Positions 8,501 through 15,804 of a DNA stretch of 64,000 nucleotides are shown piece after piece (position 1 is the stretch's first letter; every line of letters starts with the position of its first letter). Under the pieces are notes generated by a model. The model was not told the DNA's origin, made no database searches, and worked only from the letters and a program-made list of their open reading frames with translations. The position numbers were made by a program, and so were the translations under genes. This DNA comes from Amycolatopsis sp. NBRC 101858 (GTDB lineage: Bacteria; Actinomycetota; Actinomycetes; Mycobacteriales; Pseudonocardiaceae), in NCBI RefSeq assembly GCF_030269325.1, contig NZ_BSTD01000002.1:682001-746000 (forward strand), read 5' to 3'.

Positions 8501-9231
8501 CGCTGGCCGACCGGATCGGGGCGGCGTTCACCAACCGGTTCACGCAGGCGGACGGCACGGTCGGGGCCAACACCCAGACCGGGTACGTCCTGGCGCTGGC
8601 GTTCGGGCTGCTGCCCGCCGACCGCGTCCAGCCGGCCGCGGACAAGCTGGCTTCGAAGGTCGCGGCGTCCGGTGGTCACCTCAGCGTCGGGTTCCTCGGC
8701 GTCGAGAACCTGCTGCCCGTGCTGGCCGCGCACGGGCACGCGGACGTCGCGTACCAGGTGCTGCTGCAGCCGGACTTCCCCGGCTGGGGCTACATGATCG
8801 GCCACGGCGCGACGACGATCTGGGAGCGCTGGGACGGGATCAAGCCGGACGGCTCGTTCAACGACCCCGGGATGAACTCGTTCAACCACTACGGCCTCGG
8901 CTCGGTGGGCGACTTCCTGTACCGCTCGGTCGGCGGGCTGTCGCCGGCTTCCCCGGGTTACGCGTCGCTGCTGGTGGCGCCGCGGCCGGGTGGCGGGCTG
9001 ACGTCGGCGAAGTCGGCGTACGAGACGCCGTACGGCAGCGCGGTCAGCGACTGGTCGATCTCGGCCGGGAAGCTGACGCTGCGGGTGACGGTGCCGGCGG
9101 GTTCGTCGGCGACGGTGCAAGTGCCGACGTCGCAGCCGGGTTCGGTGGTCGCGCCGCCGGAAGCGGTGCCCTCGTCGTCCGGGTCGTACTTCGTGCCCGC
9201 GGGTACGTACGCCTTCACGGCGACCGCGTGA
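5578..9231 (+). CDS. Secreted GH78 alpha-L-rhamnosidase with duplicated N-terminal module
   Basis: The 1217-residue exported enzyme should hydrolyse terminal alpha-L-rhamnose from glycans or glycosides. A Sec signal (about 1-30, ending AGA/AP) is followed by a beta-sandwich module beginning WIWYPEGD at residue 41, a fibronectin-like rhamnosidase N domain, a second WVWYPEGD module at residue 334, the conserved N-terminal rhamnosidase domain, and an (alpha/alpha)6 barrel. The barrel carries the family motif DCPQRDERLGW at 816-826 and the probable catalytic base Glu1083 in TTIWERWDG. A C-terminal beta domain closes the chain. ATG 5578 follows AGGGAG. The enzyme is longer than usual because of the duplicated module. 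It is monocistronic, with a strong terminator after it. Confidence 0.93.
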   Translation: MLPSKLWRATTTTLAAILVLSATAVPPAGAAPPVELTGAHWIWYPEGDARVSAPAATRYFRTTFTVPAAAVSDARFVVTGDDTADVWLNGKPLASSARTADSWRSALSVDLRPALTPGVNTLAVAVRNGGGAAGLLGRVRVTTASGTTDVTTGAGWKSATTAPDGWEQPGFADGTWAAARDLGTYGTGPWGTRVAAPAASAKTPLTVASATIGQRVNPLGVDPAQARFGWKLASSAAQQRQSAYQLVVSTGGKDVWDSGRVTSAQQADVAYGGPALASLTAYTWKVRVWDGEGRMSAWSPVQRFETALRDPAAEWTGAFLGRAAAGPDLAGASWVWYPEGDPAGGVPPATRYFRKTFDLTAVPSKATLVVTGDDTATVWVNGTQVSDSPRVTDSWKTAAVVDVGTLLTAGTNTIAISAENTTQSPAGMIAKLTVQGGPTVSTDGTWKASQTGPAGWQQRGFDDSSWPAARAVATYGTGPWGANVAVSAPAPLLRKSFTVAKPVASARLLTTALGLQETHLNGAKVGGEVLAPGWTDYTKRLQYRVSDVTGQIRPGENVLGAMVGNGWYSGSIGIAGSQKYGTEPWYSAQLKLTFTDGTSTTVATDGTWKTGDGAIRADDLYQGETYDARLATGWDRPGFDDRAWAAPRVKTGAKPNLVSQVDNGVTVQQEFKPVSWTQPKPGVWVADLGQNFSGWNRLSVTGPAGTTVTMRHAEVLNPDGTIYTTNLRAAQATDRFTLAGTGSAETYEPRFTVHGYRYVELTGLPSAPAAATLTGRAMWTAGAQTGTFTSSNALVNQLQHNILWGERSNMLSVPSDCPQRDERLGWTGDIGIFAGTSTFNLDVANFLGKFSDDLVDAQHDDGSFTDVAPGVLSGSGTAGWGDAGVIVPYTLWQRYGDTSVIDEHFAAMVKWVEYLRSTSGADLIRDHQTYGDWLNVNDNTAQDLISTAFFAWSSRLVSRMAAATGHTAEATTYGTLADRIGAAFTNRFTQADGTVGANTQTGYVLALAFGLLPADRVQPAADKLASKVAASGGHLSVGFLGVENLLPVLAAHGHADVAYQVLLQPDFPGWGYMIGHGATTIWERWDGIKPDGSFNDPGMNSFNHYGLGSVGDFLYRSVGGLSPASPGYASLLVAPRPGGGLTSAKSAYETPYGSAVSDWSISAGKLTLRVTVPAGSSATVQVPTSQPGSVVAPPEAVPSSSGSYFVPAGTYAFTATA

Positions 9232-9236
9232 ACCGA

Positions 9237-9274
9237 GAGCCGGTACCGCCGCTTCCCCGCGGCGGTGCCGGCTC
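9237..9274. terminator. Bidirectional terminator hairpin
   Basis: Arms GAGCCGGTACCGCCGC (9237-9252) and GCGGCGGTGCCGGCTC (9259-9274) pair over 16 positions with one G-U wobble around a TTCCCC loop. It sits between the convergent rhamnosidase and zinc-finger genes. Confidence 0.75.
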
Positions 9275-9300
9275 GCTCCGGGCCTCCACCAGGCCCGGGG

Positions 9301-9645
9301 TCAGTGGCGCAGCGCGAGGTTCAGCACGTCGCCGGCGTGGTCCAGGCAGTCGGCGCAGATCACGGCGTCCCGCGCGGCGCAGTCGACGCGCAGCAGCGGG
9401 CGCCGCAGGCCCAGGAACGTCCGCCGCTCCCGGCGGCCGCAGAACTCGCACACCGCGGCCAGCGGCGACGTCACCGCCGCCAGCACGTCCCCGCTCCCGG
9501 TCTCCCGGTCGGCGCCGTCGCGCACCACCCGGAGCCCGGCCCGCACGCAGTCGACGCAGATCGGCCCGGCCTTGCCGGGGACCCGCGGGCCGTGCACCGT
9601 GCCGCAGAACCGGCAGGGCCGCCCGGCCCCGTTCGCCGCCGTCAC
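9301..9645 (-). CDS. Small protein with two Cys4 zinc-finger-like motifs
   Basis: This 114-residue soluble protein has two CxxC...CxxC clusters: CRFCG with CVDC near the N terminus, and CEFCGRRERRTFLG with CADCLDH later. They resemble the ClpX-type C4 zinc finger repeated twice. There is no AAA domain, so it is not ClpX itself. The start is GTG 9645. It is divergent from the csbD-like gene. Its role is unknown; a zinc-binding adaptor or nucleic-acid binder is possible. Confidence 0.7.
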   Translation of the reverse strand: MTAANGAGRPCRFCGTVHGPRVPGKAGPICVDCVRAGLRVVRDGADRETGSGDVLAAVTSPLAAVCEFCGRRERRTFLGLRRPLLRVDCAARDAVICADCLDHAGDVLNLALRH

Positions 9646-9768
9646 GCCGCCTCCTCACCGGCTTCGCCGCGCGCACACGGGTGCGACGTCGCCTCCCGGC
9701 CACGCTACCCGCATCGGGCCGGGCGCCGCGCGTGGTGACGATCCTCACCGCGCTCGTCCGGCTGCGAT

Positions 9769-9793
9769 GTGTAGGCGACCCGCGACCGGGTAA
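9769..9793 (+). promoter_or_regulatory. SigB/SigF-like stress promoter before the csbD-like gene
   Basis: GTGT (9769-9772), a 15-base spacer and GGGTAA (9788-9793) resemble the actinobacterial general-stress consensus GTTT-N14-16-GGGTAT. CsbD in Bacillus belongs to the sigma-B regulon, which makes the match more credible. It lies about 70 bases before the ATG. Confidence 0.45.
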
Positions 9794-9862
9794 TCGGGGG
9801 TCAAGGCCCTTTTGGCGACTGGCCGATCCGGAAATGTCGCCGCAACGGGAAGGTGCACCCCC

Positions 9863-10045
9863 ATGAACGACAAACTGGAAAACAAGGGCGAAGAGCTCAA
9901 GGGCCGCGCGAAGGAAGCCGTCGGCGACGCCACCGGCAACGAGCAGTGGCAGGCCGAGGGCAAGGCCGACCAGGCCAAGGGCTCGCTCAAGCAGGCCGGC
10001 GAGAAGATCAAGGACGCCGTGAAGGGCGTCAAGGACAAGCACTGA
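9863..10045 (+). CDS. CsbD-like general stress protein
   Basis: The 60-residue, highly charged, Lys/Glu/Ala-rich protein opens MNDKLENKGEELKGRAKEAV and contains the repeated GNEQWQAEGKADQAKGS pattern of the CsbD family. Members are stress-induced and probably partly unfolded or helical; their biochemical role is not settled. ATG 9863 follows GGGAAGG. An upstream reading-frame extension exists but lacks a ribosome site. It is monocistronic, with a stress-type promoter candidate upstream and a perfect hairpin terminator downstream. Confidence 0.88.
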   Translation: MNDKLENKGEELKGRAKEAVGDATGNEQWQAEGKADQAKGSLKQAGEKIKDAVKGVKDKH

Positions 10046-10056
10046 TCTGTGCCACA

Positions 10057-10091
10057 AACTGCCGCACCCCGGATCCCGGGGTGCGGCAGTT
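10057..10091. terminator. Terminator hairpin after the csbD-like gene
   Basis: Arms AACTGCCGCACCCCGG (10057-10072) and CCGGGGTGCGGCAGTT (10076-10091) pair perfectly over 16 bp around a 3-base loop. It lies between two convergent genes and can serve both. Confidence 0.85.
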
Positions 10092-10101
10092 CGTCGTTGC
10101 C

Positions 10102-10383
10102 CTAAGCGAGCCGCTCCACGGCGTCGCGCGCTTCCTTGAGGTCCGCGCCGGTGTTCTCGCGGTAGACCTTGATCGCCTGGATCTTCTTGCCCTCGCGCAC
10201 CAGCGCGGTGACCTCGGCGAGCCCCGGCTCCTCGACGGTCACGCCGAGCTGCGCGACGATCGCGTCCAGCTTCCGTTCCATCCGCTCGAGCCGGCGGCTG
10301 AGCCTGCGTTCGGTGGCCGACGAGCCCAGGCCGACGACCGTGACGAGCAGGACGACCCCGAGCAGCAGCATCCCGTAGTCCAT
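10102..10383 (-). CDS. Membrane-anchored protein with an L7/L12 C-terminal-like domain
   Basis: The 93-residue protein has one N-terminal membrane helix (about 4-20), a short coiled-coil-like basic region (RRLSRRLERMERKLDAIVAQL), and a C-terminal segment, VREGKKIQAIKVYRENTG..LKEARDAVE. That segment matches the ribosomal L7/L12 C-terminal fold motif (KIxxIKxxRExTGxxLKEAKxxVE). It is not the ribosomal protein, because the dimerisation domain and hinge are missing and a membrane anchor replaces them. Such proteins are common in actinobacteria and uncharacterised. It is divergent from the cysteine hydrolase gene. Confidence 0.75.
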   Translation of the reverse strand: MDYGMLLLGVVLLVTVVGLGSSATERRLSRRLERMERKLDAIVAQLGVTVEEPGLAEVTALVREGKKIQAIKVYRENTGADLKEARDAVERLA

Positions 10384-10437
10384 GGCGGGTCATGCTACGT
10401 CGGGAAAACTGTCGGTGCCCGCGTTTAGGGTGGGGGC

Positions 10438-11004
10438 ATGACGACATTGACCGATCGCCCGAACACCGCGTTGCTGATCGTCGACGTGCAGAACGGCGTG
10501 ATGAACGGGGCCCACGACCGCGCGGCCGTCCTCGCGAACCTCGTCGCCTTGGTCGAGAAGGCGCGTTCGCAGGGGGTCGAGGTGGTGTGGGTGCAGCACA
10601 CGAGCGAGGAGCTGCCCCGCGAGAGCGAGGTGTGGCAGTACGTGCCGGAACTGGCCCGGCGCGAGCCGGAACCGTTGGTGCACAAGACTTACGGCGACTC
10701 GTTCGAGGACACCGACCTGGAGGCGGTGCTGTCGGCGCGCGGCATCGGCAAGCTGGTGGTGGCGGGAGCCCAGACGGACGCGTGCATCCGGGCCACCCTC
10801 CACGGCGCGATCACCCGAGGCTACGACGCAACGCTGGTGTCCGACGCGCACACGACGGAGGACCTGTCGGCGTACGGGGCTCCGGAGCCGGGAGCGGTCA
10901 TCGCGCACACGAACCTGTATTGGCAGTTCCACACGGCACCGGGCCGGACGGCGGGGACGGTGCGGACCGCGGAAGTGGAGTTCGGGGTGACGGCGCCGGC
11001 TTGA
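10438..11004 (+). CDS. Isochorismatase-family cysteine hydrolase
   Basis: This is a 188-residue cytoplasmic enzyme of the isochorismatase/nicotinamidase superfamily. The expected triad is visible: Asp16 (LLIVDVQNG), Lys83 (VHKTYGDSF) and Cys116 (AGAQTDACIRAT), with the cis-peptide-like VAGAQ segment before the cysteine. The family hydrolyses vinyl ethers or C-N bonds of small acids and amides. The substrate cannot be told, and no siderophore or NAD genes are nearby. It is followed by non-coding 71-bp repeats. Confidence 0.85.
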   Translation: MTTLTDRPNTALLIVDVQNGVMNGAHDRAAVLANLVALVEKARSQGVEVVWVQHTSEELPRESEVWQYVPELARREPEPLVHKTYGDSFEDTDLEAVLSARGIGKLVVAGAQTDACIRATLHGAITRGYDATLVSDAHTTEDLSAYGAPEPGAVIAHTNLYWQFHTAPGRTAGTVRTAEVEFGVTAPA

Positions 11005-11038
11005 GCCGCTGCTGGGGTTGGTTGAGGCACGCGCGGCG

Positions 11039-11195
11039 GTGAACCTGGGCTCGCTGGGGAGACCCGAGGCCGGGTCTGGTTGCGCAGGCCCGGCCCGTAA
11101 CGCCAGCGGGTGAACCTGGGCTCGCTGGGGAGACCCGAGGCCGGGTCTGGTTGCGCAGGCCCGGCCCGTAACGCCAGCGGGTGAACCTGGGCTCG
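11039..11195. repeat. Tandem 71-bp intergenic repeat, two full copies plus a partial third
   Basis: A unit beginning GTGAACCTGGGCTCG starts at 11039, 11110 and 11181, exactly 71 bases apart. The first two copies look identical and the third diverges after about 15 bases. Each full unit holds a hairpin, AGACCCG-AGGC-CGGGTCT, so it may act as repeated terminator structures between the convergent genes on either side. Confidence 0.9.
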
Positions 11196-11252
11196 GCGGG
11201 GCACTGGCGCTGCCAGGCTAGGGAGACCTGCCGGGCCTACGCGAATCCCCAT

Positions 11253-12155
11253 TCACGCTCCGCGCAAGTGGTCGCGCAGCTCCCTCGCCACCCTGGCCAT
11301 CAGCACGTCCGCCTCGGGTTGCAGGACCGCCGGGACGCGGGACTCCGTCAGCGCCACCACTCCGAACACCCGGCCGTCCGCGTGCTCGACCACTCCGGCC
11401 TCGTGGCGCAGGTTGAGCAGCGTCCCCGTCTTCGAGGACCAGCGGGCCGCGTCCGAGGCGAAGTCCGGTGTCAGGCGGTGGCGGATCACGTTGTGCGCCA
11501 TCAGCTCCCGGACGCCCGTCGCCACCGCCGGGTCGATGCGCGAGGGTGTCCACAGCGCCTGCAGCAGCTCGAGCACCGCCCGGGCCGATGCCGCGTTGGC
11601 TCGCGTCACGTCCAGCTGGGCCAGCCGGTGTCCCTGTCCCTGCGTGCCCGCGCCGATGGCCAGTGAATGCGCCAGGTCGACCTCGCCCGCGCCGAAGCGC
11701 TCGGCCGGTGTGTCGACCAGGTCGGCCATCAGGTGGCGTACCGCGATCCCGGACAACCCCCAGCCGTCCAGGGTGCTCATGATCGAGTCCGGTGGGGTGA
11801 GGCCGAACAGGGCGTCGGCCGCCACGCCGTCGCTCAGGGCCGTGCTCAGGTACAGCAGGTCGTCGATCGCGATGCGGGCCGGGTGGCGGAACCGCGTCAG
11901 CCCGATCGGCCCGGGTGTCGTCACGCCGCCGGGTGCGACCTCCAGCTGCGTCGCGCCGTCCAGCTCTCCGCGGCGGACACGCTCCAGGGTCGCCGCCGCC
12001 AGGGGGACCTTGACCAGCGACGCGATCGGGTACACGCGGTCCGGGTCGATCCCCAGCTCGTGCCCGGACCGCAGGTCGCGGACCAGGAACGAGCCGCGCA
12101 GACCGCCTTCGTCCAGTTCGGCCCGCAGCTGCCGGACCAGCGCTTCCGCGCTCAC
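11253..12155 (-). CDS. blaB: BlaB-like serine beta-lactamase-fold protein (probable regulator of bla)
   Basis: The 300-residue protein has the class A beta-lactamase fold signatures SLVK (Ser46, Lys49), SDG at 108-110 in place of SDN, and KTG at 242-244. The region where the deacylation motif E-x-x-L-N should lie has no such motif, and there is no signal peptide, so it is probably cytoplasmic and not an efficient beta-lactamase. GTG 12155 overlaps the stop of the LysR gene as GTGA, so the two are translationally coupled. In Streptomyces cacaoi a LysR activator (BlaA) and a beta-lactamase-like protein (BlaB) are both needed to induce the divergent blaL. The same three-gene layout here supports that role by analogy. 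Confidence 0.72.
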   Translation of the reverse strand: MSAEALVRQLRAELDEGGLRGSFLVRDLRSGHELGIDPDRVYPIASLVKVPLAAATLERVRRGELDGATQLEVAPGGVTTPGPIGLTRFRHPARIAIDDLLYLSTALSDGVAADALFGLTPPDSIMSTLDGWGLSGIAVRHLMADLVDTPAERFGAGEVDLAHSLAIGAGTQGQGHRLAQLDVTRANAASARAVLELLQALWTPSRIDPAVATGVRELMAHNVIRHRLTPDFASDAARWSSKTGTLLNLRHEAGVVEHADGRVFGVVALTESRVPAVLQPEADVLMARVARELRDHLRGA

Positions 12156-13018
12156 GCCTCGGCCCCCAGGCACCGGGCGATCGCGGACGACAAACCGCGC
12201 ACCCGCTCGGCGTCCTCCCCCAGCGCCGCGGCGACGTCGAACCCGCGCGCCAGGACGACCTCCCCGACCGGCCGCCAGTGCAGTCCCAGCTGATCGGCCT
12301 GCGCCGCCGAGCACAGCAGCAGGTCCGCCGAGCCGAACACCGCCGCGGCGGCCGCGGTCAGCGAGCCGGCCACGGCGACCTGGGCGGGCGGCAGGCCCAC
12401 GGCGTCCCGCACCCGCAGCAGCCGGTCCCGCACGTGCGGGACGTCGTCCTCGGGCTGGATCCGGACGTGCCGCCGCGGGCCGCCCGACCGCCCGGCCCGC
12501 AACGTCTCCAGGTGCACGACCCGCGCCGGCGGCGCGACCACCCCGGCCAGGCCCAGCGGGACGGACCACGCGCCCTCGTCGGCCGGGACCGCGACCAGCG
12601 CCGCCCGCACCTCCTGCGTGCGGACGAGCTCGGCCCGCTCCCCCGGCGGCGCCACGCGGAATTCCAGGTGGACGTCCCGCGCGCGGGCCTCGGCGGCCAG
12701 TTCCGCCAGCTCGCGCACGCCGCAGGTGTCCGGGACGGCCACGCGCATCGGCCGCAGCCGCGCCTGCCCCGCGTCGTGGTCCAGCGCGTCGGCCAGCTGC
12801 ACGAGCCGCCGGGCCGAAGGCAGCACGTCCCGCCCGAACGGCGTGAGCCGCGCCCGGCGGGTCGTCCGGTCGAAGAGCCGTTCGCCGAAGTGCCGCTCCA
12901 GCGCGGCGATGCGCCGGCTCGCGACCGGCTGCGGGATCCGCGCGACCGCCGCGCCCGCGGTGAAGCTCCCCGCCTCGCTCACGCTCACGAACGCCCTGCA
13001 GCCGCCGACCAGGTCCAC
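12152..13018 (-). CDS. blaA: LysR-family regulator, BlaA-like
   Basis: The 288-residue LysR-type regulator has an N-terminal winged helix (GSFTAGAAVARIPQPVASRRIAALE, about residues 16-40, then ERLFDRTTRR) and a C-terminal effector-binding domain. The GTG start at 13018 faces a class A beta-lactamase gene across 108 bases, and the stop is coupled to the BlaB-like gene. LysR proteins commonly activate a divergent target through a T-N11-A box, and one is present in the gap. This is the AmpR/BlaA arrangement for inducible beta-lactamase. The inducing signal, presumably cell-wall fragments or beta-lactam, is inferred. Confidence 0.82.
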   Translation of the reverse strand: MDLVGGCRAFVSVSEAGSFTAGAAVARIPQPVASRRIAALERHFGERLFDRTTRRARLTPFGRDVLPSARRLVQLADALDHDAGQARLRPMRVAVPDTCGVRELAELAAEARARDVHLEFRVAPPGERAELVRTQEVRAALVAVPADEGAWSVPLGLAGVVAPPARVVHLETLRAGRSGGPRRHVRIQPEDDVPHVRDRLLRVRDAVGLPPAQVAVAGSLTAAAAAVFGSADLLLCSAAQADQLGLHWRPVGEVVLARGFDVAAALGEDAERVRGLSSAIARCLGAEA

Positions 13019-13029
13019 GACCCCACTCT

Positions 13030-13044
13030 ATGCGATTCCGGCAT
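13030..13044. promoter_or_regulatory. LysR box (T-N11-A) between blaA-like and bla genes
   Basis: ATGC-N7-GCAT at 13030-13044 contains T13031-N11-A13043 inside a 4-bp inverted repeat, the classic LysR recognition form. It is 12 bases from the regulator's GTG and about 83 from the bla start, so it could control both directions. A second dyad, CGATC-AA-GATCG, lies at 13102-13113. Confidence 0.5.
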
Positions 13045-13126
13045 CGAACCGTGCACTTCCGTCTTGGACAGCATGAGCGAACGCGGTGAGACTGCGGAGG
13101 TCGATCAAGATCGGAAAGGATGCCTC

Positions 13127-14035
13127 GTGCCGTTCCCCCACGTCCGGCGGGCCGCGCTCACCGCACTGGCCCTCGTGTCGCTCACCGCCTGCTCCGCCGA
13201 AGCCCCGGCAGCAGCCCCGCCGGCGACGGCGTCGATGCCGTCGAAGACCGCCACGGCCCCGCAACCGGACTTCGCGCCCCTCGAGCGTGAGTTCGACGCC
13301 CGCCTCGGCGTGTACGCCGTGGACACCGGCTCCGGCCGCGAACTCACCCACCGCGCCGACGAACGCTTCGGCTACGCCTCGACGCACAAGGCGTTCTCGG
13401 CCGCCGCCGTCCTCCAGCGCACGAGCGCCGACGGGCTGGCGAAGGTGCTGAAGTACACCCGCGCCGACCTGCAGCCGAACTCGCCGGTGACCGAAAAGCA
13501 CGTCACCACCGGCATTTCCCTGCGCGACGCGATCGACGCGGCCCTGCGCTACAGCGACAACACCGCCGCGAACCTGCTGTTCGAGGAGCTCGGCGGGCCA
13601 CCGGGGCTGGGCGCCGCACTGCGCGGGATCGGCGACACGACCACCCACGTCGACCGGACCGAACCCGGCCTCAACGACCTCGCGCCGGGCGACGTCCGTG
13701 ACACGAGCACCCCGCGGGCGATGGCCGGCAGCCTGCGCGCGTTCACCCTCGGCACCGCGCTGCCGCCGGACAAGCGCCGGATCCTCACGGACATGATGCG
13801 CGCCAACACGACCGGCGCGACCGTGATCCGGGCGGGCACGCCCGCGGGCTGGGCCGTCGCCGACAAGACCGGCACCGGCGACTACGCGACGCGCAACGAC
13901 ATCGCCGTCGTCTGGCCGCCCGGGCGCGCACCGATCGTGCTGGTGGTCATGTCCGACAAGAAGGCGAAGGACGCGAAGGCGGACGACCGGCTGATCGCGC
14001 AGGCCGCGAAGCTGGCCTTCAGCGGCCTTCAATAA
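13127..14035 (+). CDS. bla: Class A beta-lactamase, lipoprotein or secreted
   Basis: The 302-residue enzyme hydrolyses beta-lactams outside the membrane. A signal peptide ends in the lipobox LTAC (Cys22), so it is probably lipid-anchored. All class A motifs are present: Ser85-T-H-Lys88, Ser143-Asp-Asn145, Glu179-P-G-L-Asn183 and Lys247-Thr-Gly249. GTG 13127 is chosen because GGAAAGGA lies six bases upstream and the signal peptide starts there; an in-frame ATG at 13074 would add a charged leader. It is divergent from the LysR gene and likely inducible through it. Confidence 0.92.
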   Translation: MPFPHVRRAALTALALVSLTACSAEAPAAAPPATASMPSKTATAPQPDFAPLEREFDARLGVYAVDTGSGRELTHRADERFGYASTHKAFSAAAVLQRTSADGLAKVLKYTRADLQPNSPVTEKHVTTGISLRDAIDAALRYSDNTAANLLFEELGGPPGLGAALRGIGDTTTHVDRTEPGLNDLAPGDVRDTSTPRAMAGSLRAFTLGTALPPDKRRILTDMMRANTTGATVIRAGTPAGWAVADKTGTGDYATRNDIAVVWPPGRAPIVLVVMSDKKAKDAKADDRLIAQAAKLAFSGLQ

Positions 14036-15386
14036 GGACGCGGGCCTCGAGGTCGACGCCGTGCGTGCCGACGACCTCGGCCCGGACCAGCGAACCGGGT
14101 TCCGGCGCCTCGCCGATGAACGTCACGTGCCCGTCGACCTCCGGTGCCTGGTGGGCCGCCCAGCCGATTCCGGCGGTCCCGACCAGGACCTCCACGACGG
14201 TGCCGAGCCGTTCCTCCGCGCGGCGCGAGACCAGGTCGTCGGCCAGGACCGAGAGCTCCTCGACGCGCTCGGCACGCACCGTGGCCGGGACCTTCTCCGG
14301 CAGGCCGGCGGCTTCGGTGCCGTCTTCGTCCGAGTACTCGAACACACCGGCGGCGTCCAGCCGGGCGTGCTCCAGGAAGAGCTTCAGCTCGGCGAAGTCG
14401 GCGTCGGTCTCGCCCGGGAAGCCGGCGATGAAGTTGGACCGCACGCCGGCGTCCGGCGCCACCGCCCGGATCCGCTCGAGCAGCTGCAGGAACCGCTCCC
14501 GGTCGCCGAACCGGCGCATCCGGCGCAGCACCGGGCCGCTCGCGTGCTGGAACGAGAGGTCGAAGTACGGCGCGACGCCCGGCGTCCCGGCGATCGCCTC
14601 GACGAGACCGGGCCGCAGCTCGGCCGGCTGCAGGTAGCTCACCCGGACGCGGTCGGCGACGGCGGCGAGCTGCGGCAGCAGCTTCTCCAGCGCCTGCAGG
14701 TCCCCGAGATCCTTCCCGTAGGACGTCGAGTTCTCGCTGACCAGCACCAGCTCGCGCACGCCGTGGCCGGCGAGCCACTCGGCCTCGGCGAGGATCTCGG
14801 CGGGCGGCCGCGAGACGAAGGCGCCGCGGAAGCTCGGGATCGCGCAGAACGTGCACCGCCGGTCGCAGCCCGACGCCAGCTTCAGCGGCGCGATCGGCCC
14901 GCCGCCGAGCCGGTGCCGCAGCACGCGCGGGCCGCTCGCCGGGCCGTGGCCGGGCACGTGGGCGGCCTGCCCGGCCGATCGCCGCACCGGCGTGATCGGC
15001 AGCAGCGTGCGCCGGTCTCGCGGGGTGTGCGCGGAGTGGGTCCGGCCTCCGACGACGTCCTCGATGCGGTCGCCGATCTCCGGGTAGTCGTCGAACGACA
15101 GGACGGCGTCGGCCTCCGGCAGCGCGTCGGCGAGCTCGCGGCCGTAGCGCTCGGCCATGCAGCCGACCGCGACGACCTTGGCGCCCTTGCCGGAAGCGGC
15201 CAGCACCGTGTCGATCGACTCCTTCTTGGCCGCCTCGATGAAGCCGCAGGTGTTCACCACGACGACGTCGGCTTCGGCGCCCGGTTCGGCCAGGCGCCAG
15301 CCCGAATCGCCGAGCCGGGCGGCCAGCTCGTCGGAGTCGACCTCGTTGCGCGCGCAGCCCAGGGTGACCAGGGAGACGGTGCGCAC
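14019..15386 (-). CDS. rimO: Ribosomal protein S12 methylthiotransferase RimO
   Basis: The 455-residue radical-SAM enzyme adds a methylthio group to an Asp of ribosomal protein S12. The N-terminal MTTase domain has the second cluster's cysteines at 11, 47 and 76 (LGCARN, VNTCGF, VGCMAE). The radical-SAM motif CDRRCTFC has Cys174, 178 and 181. The C terminus is a TRAM-like domain (GTVVEVLVG). [15 protein letters not shown] and the overall length fit RimO better than MiaB. The start is GTG 15386, five bases after the stop of the small membrane protein upstream. The 3' end overlaps the convergent bla by 17 bases. Confidence 0.92.
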   Translation of the reverse strand: MRTVSLVTLGCARNEVDSDELAARLGDSGWRLAEPGAEADVVVVNTCGFIEAAKKESIDTVLAASGKGAKVVAVGCMAERYGRELADALPEADAVLSFDDYPEIGDRIEDVVGGRTHSAHTPRDRRTLLPITPVRRSAGQAAHVPGHGPASGPRVLRHRLGGGPIAPLKLASGCDRRCTFCAIPSFRGAFVSRPPAEILAEAEWLAGHGVRELVLVSENSTSYGKDLGDLQALEKLLPQLAAVADRVRVSYLQPAELRPGLVEAIAGTPGVAPYFDLSFQHASGPVLRRMRRFGDRERFLQLLERIRAVAPDAGVRSNFIAGFPGETDADFAELKLFLEHARLDAAGVFEYSDEDGTEAAGLPEKVPATVRAERVEELSVLADDLVSRRAEERLGTVVEVLVGTAGIGWAAHQAPEVDGHVTFIGEAPEPGSLVRAEVVGTHGVDLEARVLIEGR

Positions 15387-15391
15387 GACGA

Positions 15392-15709
15392 TCAGTACGC
15401 GACGACGGTGACGTTCGGCGGCTCCGAGTCCCCGATCGCGGAGACGACGTCGCCCCGGCCGCCGCCTTCGTCGCCGATCGCCCGGGTCTGGACCAGCACC
15501 GGTGAGTCGACCGCGGGCGCGACGGCGCTCAGCGGCAGGTAGGCGGTGACGACCAGGCCGCTCGCCAACAGCACCCGGGCGATCCTGCGGCGCCGGTCGC
15601 CGGACTCCCGGACGCTGACGCACGTGCCCCACTGCTGCCCGGCCGGCGCTTCCGGCGTGGTCCCCTGACGTCGACGGCGTTCTTCGGCCATCCGCTCGAG
15701 CATGCTCAC
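15392..15709 (-). CDS. Small single-pass membrane protein upstream of rimO
   Basis: The 105-residue protein has a basic N terminus ([13 protein letters not shown]), one membrane helix near residues 44-66 ([22 protein letters not shown]) and a short acidic/Gly-rich outer tail. Alternative in-frame starts (Met1 or Met3) cannot be separated. The stop lies five bases before rimO, so the two form an operon. I recognise no family; co-occurrence with rimO does not by itself give a function. Confidence 0.65.
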   Translation of the reverse strand: MSMLERMAEERRRRQGTTPEAPAGQQWGTCVSVRESGDRRRRIARVLLASGLVVTAYLPLSAVAPAVDSPVLVQTRAIGDEGGGRGDVVSAIGDSEPPNVTVVAY

Positions 15710-15804
15710 GGGTCCCCCTCGGTGCGTCCGGTAGCCGGTCGAGCCGAGAATCGCACGCTCCGCGAAACCGCCTCAAGGTCTTCACCGGAAGTGGCCGGAA
15801 CCGG

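Noticed and set aside
10102..10383. Ribosomal protein L7/L12 gene (rplL)
   Set aside because: Only the C-terminal motif is present, behind a membrane helix, and the surroundings are not the rplJL operon.
12278..13126. Upstream extension of the bla reading frame
   Set aside because: It runs antisense through the LysR gene. The signal peptide and ribosome site place the start at 13127.
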